Part shown: positions 18,139-27,800 of the stretch, piece after piece | How positions within the stretch are numbered: the stretch's first letter is position 1 | Layout: every line of letters begins with the position of its first letter | NCBI GenBank assembly: GCA_044225795.1 | Contig: JBGAIF010000001.1 | Location: 956,665 to 1,020,664 of the forward strand | Direction of reading: 5' to 3' | Origin: Nemorincola sp044225795 | GTDB lineage: Bacteria; Bacteroidota; Bacteroidia; Chitinophagales; Chitinophagaceae | Length of the DNA: 64,000 nt | Notes under the pieces: generated by a model | The model's input: the letters and a program-made list of their open reading frames with translations, nothing else | Told to the model about the DNA's origin: nothing | The model's database searches: none | Position numbers and translations under genes: made by a program

Positions 18139-18876
18139 ATGCCAGTACACGATAATTCGCTAACGATCATAGCGCCCTGCTACAATGAAGGGCAAACCGT
18201 CATCAGGTTTCTTGACCACCTGGAGCGTGTACTGTTGTCTGTAGCGGTGCCTTGTTCGGTAGTTATCGTTAATGATTGTTCCGATGATGATACGGCTGTG
18301 TTGTTGCGGCGGTTCAGGTTCAGCAGTGGCCGGCTGTCATTCGCGGTCATCAACCTGGAGCGGAATGTAGGCCACCAGTCTGCAATATACCAGGGGCTGT
18401 TGTATGCGCGCACATTACGCGCCGGCCGGTTCATCATTATGGATGCGGATGGTGAGGACGACCCGTCGTCTATTACCGGGCTATTGAAATATGCGGATGC
18501 CGATATGGTGACCGTGGTACGTAGCCATCGCCGGGAGTCGGGGTTCTTCCGGTTCTGTTATGGGGTGTACAAGGGCGTTTTTAAGTTGGTGACGGGAAAG
18601 CAAATGAACTTCGGCAATTTCTGTATGATCAGCAGTAAGATAGCGGACCGGGCGGTTGAAGAGAATTTTCAGCATCTCGCCGCATTTTTGTGCCGGCAAC
18701 CGGAACCGATGCGGTATATCTCTGCACCTAAGGAGGAGCGTCTCGGTGGCCGGTCGAAGATGACCTATGGCAAATTGCTGAGGCATGCTGCAAGGTCATT
18801 TACCGAATATTATCACAAAGGTGCGGAACGGTCTTCCGCGCCCATTTACGAGCTCTACACAGATGGTCATACCTAA
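18139..18876 (+). CDS. Family 2 glycosyltransferase, polyprenyl-phosphate type
   Basis: 245 residues with a GT-A fold: the opening TIIAPCYNEGQTV, VVIVNDCSDDD near residues 40-50, and the metal-binding DADGEDDP near 97-104. There is no C-terminal membrane anchor. It is closest in form to dolichol-phosphate mannose synthase-like enzymes that load sugars on a polyprenyl phosphate. The adjoining gene overlaps it by 14 nt and encodes a membrane protein with the features of a GT-C transferase, which would use such a lipid-linked sugar; that link is inference. Confidence 0.88.
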   Translation: MPVHDNSLTIIAPCYNEGQTVIRFLDHLERVLLSVAVPCSVVIVNDCSDDDTAVLLRRFRFSSGRLSFAVINLERNVGHQSAIYQGLLYARTLRAGRFIIMDADGEDDPSSITGLLKYADADMVTVVRSHRRESGFFRFCYGVYKGVFKLVTGKQMNFGNFCMISSKIADRAVEENFQHLAAFLCRQPEPMRYISAPKEERLGGRSKMTYGKLLRHAARSFTEYYHKGAERSSAPIYELYTDGHT

Positions 18877-20374
18877 GCGGCTATACTTTTGCTCATTTAT
18901 TTTGTTCCTGGTCATGCTCTGGCTCAGGATAGTGCTGGTGAGTTATCACAACAATAATCTCGGTGGTATTGAGCCCAATGTCATTTATGGCATTCAGCGA
19001 GTCATAGCCGGGCAGCCATTATACCAGGACCCCGCTTCAGGCTCTTTTGCCATCATTCAATACACGCCTCTCTACTACCAAGTTATTGCTATGCTGGCAC
19101 GGCCTTTAAGCATATCCGCCACCGATGTGCAGGGTATTTATGAGCTGTGCCGCACCGTGGCCCTGCTCTGTAACCTGCTTACCGTGCTGGTACTGGCGGG
19201 CATTTTCAGGCTGTGGCAGTTTAGCCGGCAGCAATCATTGTTATGTGCGGCTCCCTTGCTGGTACTGCTCACGTCCCACTATTTCACCCGTGGCGATAGT
19301 TTGCATCTGCTGTTGTTCTCGGGCGCGGTATATATGTATTCGGCAAACCTGGTGCGTGAGAAACGGGCTTACCTTTTATGGAGCGCGTTATGCGTTGCGG
19401 CTTGCATCTGTGTCAAACAAAGCGGCATCCTGGCTGTGGGTATCATAGGTTTTCATTTGTTGTTTGTTCAGAAAAGAATGCTTGCTGCGGTGCTGTTTGG
19501 GGTGGTTACATCTGTCGCTGCTGCGGCTATGTTGTGGTGGTTGGTGCAGGGCAACTGGCACATGCTGTACCTCAATGCCTGGCTGGGCCTGAAGAACGGT
19601 GTGGACCTGTCCTTTTTGTATAAGATGTTTGCCGACCGGTTCTATACGGAATTGGATGCTTGTTACGTGGCAGGCGCGCTTATGGTTGTTATGTCTTTCT
19701 CAGGTATAAAAGATAAGCTGTTCCGTTTCTTTGCCACGGGCATTGTGCTATCCTGGTTGTTTGCCGTTGTTACGGGCACCAAGGTAGGCAGCAGCAGCAA
19801 TTACTTTGTCGAGTTCCTGTTGTTCTTCCTCATCTCGATGCCCTATGCGTTGCAGCAGGAACGTACACAGAGGATATTGCTGCGCGCAGGGCGCATCAGG
19901 GTTTCAATACGTGGGTTCATCATGTTCGCATTCCTGCTGGTGGCCATATCAAAGACCATAGGGCAATTCACAGGCATGTATATAGAGAAACGCGTCACCG
20001 ACGATAAGCGGCAGTATGAGAAGGATGTGGCTTTATTCCGCTATTTTAAAGAAGAACTGCATATTGCCCCCGGGGAACATATTTTCTTCCTCGAGCGTAA
20101 TTTTCTCGACAACGTCTTTATGGACTATGCCATATTACCTGTCAAGGATGTGGTGTCGCAGGTCTATCTTGCCGATACGGCTACATTCAGTTATGCCTCA
20201 TTCGTGGCGGGTATGAATAACGGACTGGTAAAATATATAGTGGCAGATGAGCGCCGCAATTTTCTCAACATGTGGCACCGGCAGATCCCCTTTATCGCCT
20301 TCAGGCCGCAAAGGTTCCTGTATATGGACCACCGTAGCGGTTATTCTATCTATGTGTATAACCCGCAGGGTTAA
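18863..20374 (+). CDS. Polytopic membrane protein, probable GT-C type glycosyltransferase
   Basis: 503 residues from ATG 18863, with about eleven hydrophobic segments. The first outer loop contains NLGGIEPNVIYG, an acidic site typical of GT-C enzymes, followed by a conserved-looking PLYQD...YTPLYY stretch. The last 110 residues are soluble. The ATG was chosen because the hydrophobic N-terminus starts there and it gives a 14-nt overlap with the GT2 gene, implying translational coupling. A longer frame from 18785 lies mostly inside that gene. The sugar and acceptor are unknown. Confidence 0.72.
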   Translation: MVIPKRLYFCSFILFLVMLWLRIVLVSYHNNNLGGIEPNVIYGIQRVIAGQPLYQDPASGSFAIIQYTPLYYQVIAMLARPLSISATDVQGIYELCRTVALLCNLLTVLVLAGIFRLWQFSRQQSLLCAAPLLVLLTSHYFTRGDSLHLLLFSGAVYMYSANLVREKRAYLLWSALCVAACICVKQSGILAVGIIGFHLLFVQKRMLAAVLFGVVTSVAAAAMLWWLVQGNWHMLYLNAWLGLKNGVDLSFLYKMFADRFYTELDACYVAGALMVVMSFSGIKDKLFRFFATGIVLSWLFAVVTGTKVGSSSNYFVEFLLFFLISMPYALQQERTQRILLRAGRIRVSIRGFIMFAFLLVAISKTIGQFTGMYIEKRVTDDKRQYEKDVALFRYFKEELHIAPGEHIFFLERNFLDNVFMDYAILPVKDVVSQVYLADTATFSYASFVAGMNNGLVKYIVADERRNFLNMWHRQIPFIAFRPQRFLYMDHRSGYSIYVYNPQG

Positions 20375-20401
20375 CGCCATGCAAATTCGCCTGTTTCCAA
20401 G

Positions 20402-20409
20402 TACATTTG
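20402..20409 (+). promoter_or_regulatory. -7 promoter box of the cystathionine gene
   Basis: TACATTTG matches TAnnTTTG exactly, 23 nt upstream of the ATG at 20433. Confidence 0.6.
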
Positions 20410-20432
20410 CAGTCACATAATATTTCAGAGAT

Positions 20433-21587
20433 ATGGCCAATAAGCATTACAGCATTGATACAAAGCTGATACACGCGGGTGTGGAGCCCGATCCTACTAC
20501 CGGAGCTATCATGACCCCCATATACCAGACATCAACGTATGTGCAAGCAGCCCCCGGCGATCACAAAGGCTATGAGTATGCGCGTACTCAAAACCCTACA
20601 CGTACTGTATTGCAGAATGCGCTGGCCGCGATTGAGAATGCGAAATACGGCTTGTGTTTCGGTAGCGGTATGGCGGCAACAGATGCGGTGATAAAGCTGC
20701 TGGAACCCGGTGATGAGGTGATCGTGTCTAATGATCTGTATGGTGGTACCTACCGTATCATGACGAAGGTATATGCGAACTATGGCATCAAGTTTCACTT
20801 CATAGGTATGCACGATGCGCATAATATCACCCGACATATCAATAACCGCACCCGGATGATATGGATAGAGACGCCAACTAATCCATTGCTGAATGTGATA
20901 GATATTGCTGCTTGTGCCGAGATCGCTAAGAAACACAAGCTGACACTGGTTTGCGATAATACATTTGCATCGCCATATCTTCAGACGCCTATGGATCTTG
21001 GCGCAGATATAGTACTGCACTCCGCAACAAAATACCTCGGTGGCCATTCTGATGTGGTGCACGGTGCGCTGGTGATGAATGATGCTCACCTGGAGGAAAA
21101 GCTCCGCTTCATACAAAATAGTTGCGGCGCTGTGCCGGGGCCACATGATTGCTGGCTGGTATTGCGTGGCATCAAGACGCTGCACGTGCGTATGCAGCGA
21201 CACTGTGAGAACGGGGAGAAGATAGCGCATTACCTGCGTCAGCACCCGAAAGTGGGTAAGGTGATATGGGTGGGCTTTGAAGACCATCCTAACCACGATG
21301 TGGCTAAGAAGCAGATGCGTGGCTTCGGCGGCATGATCTCTTTCACATTAAAGGATGATAATATCGACGCAGCTATTAGTGTACTGAGCAAAACAAAACT
21401 TTTCTCACTGGCAGAATCGCTTGGTGGTGTTGAGTCACTGATAGGTCACCCGGCCACTATGACCCACGCCTCTATTCCACGCGAATCACGTATAAAGAAT
21501 GGCCTCGTTGACTCCCTGATACGCCTTAGCGTAGGAATAGAAGATGTCAACGATCTCATTGAAGACCTCAATGAAGCAATTGGATAA
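20433..21587 (+). CDS. Cystathionine gamma-synthase / gamma-lyase family PLP enzyme
   Basis: 384 residues, full length for the Cys/Met metabolism PLP family. It shows the N-terminal YEYARTQNPTR segment that contacts PLP of the neighbouring subunit, the FGSGMAA phosphate-binding turn, the conserved DNTFASPYLQ, and the PLP Lys near residue 200 in SATKYLGGHSDVVHG. The C-terminal SLGGVESLIGHPATMTH is typical of the gamma-synthase/gamma-lyase branch. Whether it makes or splits cystathionine cannot be decided from sequence alone. It is a single-gene unit with its own promoter. Confidence 0.9.
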   Translation: MANKHYSIDTKLIHAGVEPDPTTGAIMTPIYQTSTYVQAAPGDHKGYEYARTQNPTRTVLQNALAAIENAKYGLCFGSGMAATDAVIKLLEPGDEVIVSNDLYGGTYRIMTKVYANYGIKFHFIGMHDAHNITRHINNRTRMIWIETPTNPLLNVIDIAACAEIAKKHKLTLVCDNTFASPYLQTPMDLGADIVLHSATKYLGGHSDVVHGALVMNDAHLEEKLRFIQNSCGAVPGPHDCWLVLRGIKTLHVRMQRHCENGEKIAHYLRQHPKVGKVIWVGFEDHPNHDVAKKQMRGFGGMISFTLKDDNIDAAISVLSKTKLFSLAESLGGVESLIGHPATMTHASIPRESRIKNGLVDSLIRLSVGIEDVNDLIEDLNEAIG

Positions 21588-21598
21588 TATTTGCGGTT

Positions 21599-21624
21599 CT
21601 GAAGGGGCTAAATGGCCCCTTCAG
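21599..21624. terminator. Hairpin between convergent genes
   Basis: A 10-bp stem CTGAAGGGGC / GCCCCTTCAG lies between the two convergent stop codons. T-tracts are weak on both strands, so its terminator strength is uncertain. Confidence 0.55.
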
Positions 21625-21628
21625 TGCT

Positions 21629-22795
21629 TTAGGCTTTCAAGAAGATATAAGTCTCCACGTCCTTCCTGGTTATCTTCTTATCAGAGAGGATGATCAGGCG
21701 CTCCACTACATTGCGCAGCTCGCGTATATTACCCGTCCAGTTATATTCCTGCAGTGCAGATACTGCGGCAGTTTCTATCTCCTTGACAGGTTGTTTGTAT
21801 TCTTCGCTTATCTCCTTCATAAAGTGTGTGATAAGAGAAGGTATGTCGTCGCGGCGGGCATTCAGTGGAGGCACTTGTATCAGTATCACACTTAACCTGT
21901 GGTAAAGGTCCAGCCTGAATTTCTTTCGCTCCACCTCTTCCAGCAGGTTCTTGTTGGTGGCGGCTACCACGCGCACATCCACTTTTATTTCTTTTTCGCC
22001 GCCCACACGGGTTATCTTGCTTTCCTGTAGCGCACGCAGCATCTTCGCCTGCGCGTCCATGTTCATATCACCTATCTCGTCCAGGAAGAGGGTGCCGCCG
22101 CTGGCCTGCTCAAATTTCCCGATACGCTGCTTGATGGCAGAGGTAAATGAACCCTTCTCATGCCCGAACAGTTCGCTTTCTATCAGCTCAGACGGTATGG
22201 CGGCGCAATTCACTTCTATCAATGGTCCGGCAGCGCGGGCGCTCAGCTCGTGCAGGCGGCGGGCCACCAGTTCTTTTCCTACGCCGTTCTCCCCGGTTAT
22301 CAGCACCCGGGCATCTGTCGGGGCTACCTTGGCTATCGTATCATTGATGCGGCGCATACCCTCGCTGTCGCCTATCATCTCATAGCCGCGCGATATCCGT
22401 TTGCGCAATTGTTTGGTCTCCGCCACCAGCGATTTCTTGTCCATGGCGTTCCGTATCGTGATCAGCAGGCGGTTCAGGTCAGGCGGTTTTGATATGTAAT
22501 CATAGGCGCCTTTTTTTACAGCATCTACTGCGGTCTCGATGTTGCCATGCCCCGATATGACAATGAAGGGTATGTCGCCCTTTTCGTCCTTGGCCAGTTG
22601 CAGCACTTCCATGCCGTCCATCTTGGGCATCTTGATGTCGCACAGGATACAATCGTAATTATTGTCTCTTATCTTCTTGATGCCCTCAGCTCCGTCAGCA
22701 GCCTCATCAACCGTGAACCCCTCAAAAGAGAGTATCTCGGCAAGTGTTTTCCGTATCGCCTTTTCATCATCTATTACTAATATGCTCTGAGACAT
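21629..22795 (-). CDS. Sigma-54-type response regulator lacking a DNA-binding domain
   Basis: 388 residues from ATG 22795. Residues 1-120 are a receiver domain (DDE cluster, phosphoacceptor in ILCDIKMP, Lys in SKPP). Residues about 148-380 are an AAA+ domain of the NtrC class with Walker A (GENGVGKE), Walker B (GGTLFLDEIGDM) and the arginine-finger region. The sigma-54 contact loop, usually GAFTGA, reads GSFTSA. The protein stops eight residues after DKKITRKDVE, so the Fis-type helix-turn-helix is missing. A hairpin follows at once, so this is not simply a frameshift. The chosen ATG starts directly before the receiver strand. Its partner kinase is not nearby. Confidence 0.9.
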   Translation of the reverse strand: MSQSILVIDDEKAIRKTLAEILSFEGFTVDEAADGAEGIKKIRDNNYDCILCDIKMPKMDGMEVLQLAKDEKGDIPFIVISGHGNIETAVDAVKKGAYDYISKPPDLNRLLITIRNAMDKKSLVAETKQLRKRISRGYEMIGDSEGMRRINDTIAKVAPTDARVLITGENGVGKELVARRLHELSARAAGPLIEVNCAAIPSELIESELFGHEKGSFTSAIKQRIGKFEQASGGTLFLDEIGDMNMDAQAKMLRALQESKITRVGGEKEIKVDVRVVAATNKNLLEEVERKKFRLDLYHRLSVILIQVPPLNARRDDIPSLITHFMKEISEEYKQPVKEIETAAVSALQEYNWTGNIRELRNVVERLIILSDKKITRKDVETYIFLKA

Positions 22796-22979
22796 GTAGT
22801 TACGTGTTTTGAGATGGTTATAAGGCGGCAATTTACCAATTTATTCCTCTTTCCATGACGTATTATCAGGTTTCGCATGACGGAAAGGCGATTATTTTGC
22901 AACTTTGTCAGGAATACGTGAAGGGAATGTGTTTTGTATGCATGTATGTACACGTATTTAAACAAAAAGGAAAATTTTT

Positions 22980-23696
22980 ATGGCAAAGACACTCTTTCAT
23001 GCGGCAGACAAACGCGGCCACGCCAACCACGGCTGGCTCGACGCGCATCACTCATTCAGCTTCGCGGGCTGGTACGATCCGGCAAAGATCCATTTCGGTA
23101 TGCTGCGCGTGCTCAATGATGATGTAGTGGCCGGCGGCTCCGGGTTCGGTAAACATCCGCATGATAATATGGAGATCATTACCATAGTGCTGGAAGGCGC
23201 GCTGGAACATAAGGATAGCATGGGGCATACACAGGCAATAGTGCCGGGAGAGGTGCAGGTAATGAGTGCCGGTTCGGGTGTGTTGCACAGCGAGTACAAC
23301 CACGATCCGCATAAAAAAGTGAACCTGCTTCAGACATGGATATTCCCGAACAGGAGGAATGTTCAGCCCCGCTACGATCAGAAGATGTTTGATGCGGCAG
23401 AACGCATCAATAAGTTGCAGGCGCTGGTATCTCCGATAGAGAAAGAGGACGACGGACTGAAGATACACCAGGATGCATGGATATACCGCACCAACCTGGA
23501 AAAAGGAAAGAGCTTAGAGCACACCATGCACAGCGCTAACCATGGCGCTTACATCTTTGTGATAGAGGGCGGGCTCAGCGCTCATGGCCACGAGCTGGGC
23601 AAAAGAGATGCCCTGGGTGTGAGTGAAACAGAAACACTGAGCATCACCGCAACTGAGAACAGTGATGTCGTTATATTTGAAGTGCCGATGTCGTAA
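22980..23696 (+). CDS. Pirin family protein
   Basis: 238 residues of a two-domain cupin. The N-terminal cupin carries the pirin metal-site pattern (HPHDNMEIITIVLEGALEHKD, then GEVQVMSAGSGVLHSE). The C-terminal cupin is weaker, as usual. Bacterial pirins are metal-binding proteins; some are quercetinases or interact with metabolic enzymes. The role here is open. It stands first in an apparent three-gene unit with the CDGSH and Nudix genes (2-nt and 1-nt gaps). Confidence 0.93.
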   Translation: MAKTLFHAADKRGHANHGWLDAHHSFSFAGWYDPAKIHFGMLRVLNDDVVAGGSGFGKHPHDNMEIITIVLEGALEHKDSMGHTQAIVPGEVQVMSAGSGVLHSEYNHDPHKKVNLLQTWIFPNRRNVQPRYDQKMFDAAERINKLQALVSPIEKEDDGLKIHQDAWIYRTNLEKGKSLEHTMHSANHGAYIFVIEGGLSAHGHELGKRDALGVSETETLSITATENSDVVIFEVPMS

Positions 23697-23698
23697 AC

Positions 23699-24130
23699 AT
23701 GGACAACATTACCAAACATTATACAAAAGGCGCGCTCACCGTGGTATGGAAGCCGGACAGGTGTATCCACTCCACGGTGTGCTGGCGCAATCTTCGAGAT
23801 GTGTTCGATCCATCTGTTCGTCCCTGGGTGAATATGGAAGGTGCTGATGAAGCGCGTATCATAGAACAGGTATCGCATTGCCCGTCAGGCGCGCTCAGTT
23901 ATGTGTTGGACAAGAAGGAGACAGCCGGCGGACAGGAGACAGAGATGACCACAGCTATGGAAGTAATGAAGAACGGCCCGCTGATCGTATATGGTAATGT
24001 GGTGGTGAAAGACAGCAAGGGCAATGAGATCAGGAAAAGTAAGACCACTGCTTTCTGTCGCTGCGGAGCATCAGGCAATAAGCCCTTCTGCGATGGCTCG
24101 CACATGAAGATCGGATTTAAAGACGAATAA
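23699..24130 (+). CDS. Fused mono-cluster ferredoxin-like / CDGSH iron-sulfur protein
   Basis: 143 residues with two modules. Residues about 1-70 match the divergent 4Fe-4S mono-cluster domain (CIHSTVCW and later HCPSGAL, giving three or four Cys ligands). Residues about 100-140 form a CDGSH domain with the 2Fe-2S ligand set in FCRCGASGNKPFCDGSH. The fusion is a known bacterial architecture. It suggests redox or iron-sulfur transfer, but the partner is unknown. It lies between the pirin and Nudix genes with almost no spacing. Confidence 0.9.
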   Translation: MDNITKHYTKGALTVVWKPDRCIHSTVCWRNLRDVFDPSVRPWVNMEGADEARIIEQVSHCPSGALSYVLDKKETAGGQETEMTTAMEVMKNGPLIVYGNVVVKDSKGNEIRKSKTTAFCRCGASGNKPFCDGSHMKIGFKDE

Positions 24131-24131
24131 C

Positions 24132-24773
24132 TTGCCCGGATATACAGACCAGATAGAACGCTTACGTGCCAGGTTGCAAATGCCCCTGCCCGGGTTTGCT
24201 GCCCAGGAGCGTATGATAGGAAGGGTCATATCCATGCCGCCCAAAGTTCCGGATAATGCTCGCCCAAGTGCAGTGCTTTGTTTATTGTTTCCGGTGAACG
24301 ATGAGCTGAATGTGTTGCTCATGAAGCGCCGGGAAGACAAGACGGCCCATAGCGGGCAGGTGAGTTTCCCCGGTGGAAGGTATGAAGAGACAGATGCCGA
24401 TATGAAGGCGACCGCCTTGCGTGAGGCACAGGAAGAAGTCGGGATCATGTCGGCCGATGTGGACATCCTCGGTCCGCTCACTACCTTATATATTCCCGTG
24501 AGCAATTTCAATGTTTATCCCTTCGTGGGATATACGCCATCGCGACCGCAGTATAATCTCAGCCATAGTGAGGTGTCATATACTATCGAGGTTCCGCTGG
24601 CTCACCTTTTTCATGCAGACCGTAAAACCCTGGCGGAAGTAGTATCTCCCAAATACCCCGATATAAAGCGCACGGTCAACGCTTACAAACTGCATGATGA
24701 CACCATCATATGGGGCGCCACAGCTATGATACTCAGCGAGCTGGAGGTATTATACTCCGACCGGTCAGAATAA
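24132..24773 (+). CDS. Nudix hydrolase, CoA pyrophosphatase (NudL) type
   Basis: 213 residues. The segment LMKRREDKTAHSGQVSFPGG contains the CoA-specific signature of this subgroup. It is followed directly by the Nudix box G-RYEETD-...-REAQEEVG, with Asp at the first acidic position as in other CoA pyrophosphatases. These enzymes split CoA into phosphopantetheine and adenosine 3',5'-bisphosphate. No ATG is close: TTG at 24132 gives a start 1 nt after the preceding stop. A terminator hairpin lies directly behind. Confidence 0.88.
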   Translation: MPGYTDQIERLRARLQMPLPGFAAQERMIGRVISMPPKVPDNARPSAVLCLLFPVNDELNVLLMKRREDKTAHSGQVSFPGGRYEETDADMKATALREAQEEVGIMSADVDILGPLTTLYIPVSNFNVYPFVGYTPSRPQYNLSHSEVSYTIEVPLAHLFHADRKTLAEVVSPKYPDIKRTVNAYKLHDDTIIWGATAMILSELEVLYSDRSE

Positions 24774-24798
24774 AAAAGCCCCCATCCGGGAGCTTTTT
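24773..24798. terminator. Rho-independent terminator after the pirin-CDGSH-Nudix unit
   Basis: A stem AAAAAGC / GCTTTTT with an inner CCC/GGG. It has T-runs in both directions, so it can also serve the convergent icmF gene. Confidence 0.8.
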
Positions 24799-24841
24799 AT
24801 CATTAATATATTCTAACCACTCACTGTTCACTGTTCACTGA

Positions 24842-27800
24842 CTACATGTTCCTCCTGTACTGGCCACCCACCTCGAACAAGGCCTTAGTGATCTGCCCCA
24901 GTGAGCAATACTTCACAGCTTCTATCAGTGCGGCAAAGATGTTCTGGTTGTGTATCGCGGTCTGCTGAAGGTCGTGCAGTACCTGTGCGCTCCTGTCTTC
25001 ATTGCGCTTCCACAGGTTCTCAACAGTGGTAATCTGGAATTCCTTTTCTTCTTCCGTCGAGCGTATCACCTCCGCGGGTATCACTGTTGGAGATCCCTTG
25101 GAGCTGAGGAAGGTATTTACCCCTATTATCGGGAACTCACCCGTATGTTTCAGTGTTTCGTAGTACAGGCTCTCTTCCTGTATCTTGCCACGCTGGTACA
25201 TCGTCTCCATAGCGCCGAGCACGCCTCCGCGTTCTGTGATGCGGTCAAACTCGGTCAGCACGGCCTCTTCCACCAGGTCGGTCAGCTCCTCAATAATGAA
25301 TGAGCCCTGCAGCGGGTTCTCGTTCTTCGCCAGCCCCAGCTCTTTATTGATGATAAGCTGTATGGCCATCGCGCGGCGAACGCTTTCTTCCGTAGGCGTT
25401 GTAATTGCCTCATCATAGGCGTTCGTATGCAGGGAGTTGCAGTTGTCGTAGATCGCGTAGAGCGCCTGCAGCGTCGTGCGTATATCATTGAAGTCTATCT
25501 CCTGTGCGTGCAGAGAGCGGCCCGATGTCTGGATGTGATACTTCAGCATCTGTGAGCGCTCGTTGCCATTGTATTTATACTTCATGGCCTTGGCCCAGAT
25601 ACGGCGCGCCACACGGCCTATCACACTATACTCAGGGTCTATGCCATTGCTGAAGAAGAACGACAGGTTAGGAGCAAAATCATCTATGTTCATGCCCCTG
25701 CTCAGGTAGTATTCTACAAACGTGAACCCGTTCGACAGCGTGAATGCCAGTTGCGATATAGGGTTAGCGCCTGCCTCTGCTATGTGGTAGCCGCTGATAG
25801 ATACCGAGTAGAAATTACGCACCTTGTTCTCAATGAAATACTGTTGTACATCGCCCATTACCCTCAGCGAGAATTCTGTGGAGAAGATACAGGTGTTCTG
25901 CGCCTGGTCTTCCTTCAGTATATCAGCCTGCACCGTGCCACGCACAGACTTCAGTGTTTCCACTTTTATTTTCTCATACACATCACGTGGCAGCACTTCA
26001 TCACCGGTTACACCCAGCAGCATCAGGCCCAGTCCGTCATTTCCTTCCGGCAGGCCGCTGTTGTCGTATGTATTATAGTATGGGCGCTTTAGTCCCTTGC
26101 TGGCGTAGATAGCGTCTATCTTCTTATTCACCTCATCTTCCAGCCCGTTTGCCTTGATGTATATTTCGCATTGCTGGTCTATCGCCGCATTCATAAAGAA
26201 AGCGGTGATGGTAGGCGCCGGCCCGTTGATCGTCATAGATACAGAGGTCTTCGGATCTGCAAGATTGAATCCGCTGTATAGTTTCTTGGCATCATCCAGG
26301 CAGCATACGCTTACGCCCGAGTTGCCCACCTTACCATAGATGTCCGGCCTGTGGTCGGGGTCCTGTCCGTAGAGTGTCACACTGTCAAATGCGGTACTCA
26401 GCCTCTTCGCCGGCATACCCTTCGATACGTAGTGGAAGCGCTTATTGGTCCGCTCCGGTCCGCCCTCTCCGGCAAACATACGTGCAGGGTCCTCTCCTTC
26501 ACGCTTGAACGGATAGATACCCGCGGCATACGGGAACTCTCCCGGGAAGTTTTCCGCGAGTGCCCATTTCAGTATCTCACCCCATGCTTCAAATTTCGGT
26601 ACAGCTACCTTGGGAATCTGCAGGTGCGAGAGAGATTCGGAATGTGTCTTTATCTTCAGTTCTTTGTCACGCACTTTGAAGGTGTAGAACTCATCTGTGA
26701 ACAGCTTCTTCTTGGTCTCCCAGTTCTCTACCAGGTGCTTGTTCTTCGGGTCCAGGTCCAGCTCGGTTTTGCTATATACTTCCTGTAGTGTTTTGATGAG
26801 CCTGTCCTTATCCTCTACGTTCGTGCCCTGTAATGTTTCTATCGTCTTTTTCAGGGAGAACAGCTTTTGGGCCACATTGCTCTGGTCGGCCACCCATCGG
26901 TCATACTTCCTGTTGTTCTCAGATATCTCACTCAGGTAGCGGGTACGTGCCGGCGGAATGATGTAGATCTTCTCGCTCATTTCGTCGGATATCTGGTATT
27001 GTGAGTGCAGGTTCGCACCGGTCTTATTAGTGATGATGTCCATCAGCGATTTGTACATCGTGTTGGTGCCCGGGTCGTTGAACTGCGACGCTATCGTACC
27101 GAACACCGGCATATCATCCGGCTTCCGGTCAAACAATTTGTGGTTGCGTTGGTATTGTTTTTTCACATCACGCAGGGCATCCATAGCACCGCGTTTGTCA
27201 AACTTGTTGATCACGACAATGTTGGCAAAGTCCAGCATGTCTATTTTCTCAAGCTGTGTAGCGGCTCCGTATTCAGGGGTCATCACGTACATGCTCAGGT
27301 CGCAGTGCTCGGTGATCTGTGTATCGCTCTGGCCTATGCCCGATGTTTCCAGTATCACCAGGTCGTAGCCCGCGGCCTTCAGTATGTTCACCGCGTCATG
27401 TATGTGTTTGGATACGGCCAGGTTGCTCTGGCGTGTCGCCATCGAGCGCATATATACCCGGCTGTTGCGTATCGCGTTCATGCGTATGCGGTCTCCCAGC
27501 AGGGCGCCTCCGGTCTTTCGCTTTGTCGGGTCCACAGATATGATGCCTATATGCTTGTCCTTGAAGTCAAGGAGGAAACGGCGTACCACTTCATCCACCA
27601 GCGAGCTCTTGCCCGCGCCTCCGGTACCCGTAATGCCCAGTACAGGTGTCTTGGTCTTATCGGCCAGCTCCTTTACTTTCTTCATGGCTGCCTGTGTTTC
27701 CGGCAGGTCATAATAGTTTTCCGCGGCAGATATCAACCTCGCTATCGATTTCACATCACGCTCTTTCAGATGTCCTGCTTCGCCGTTCAGTTGATTGCCG

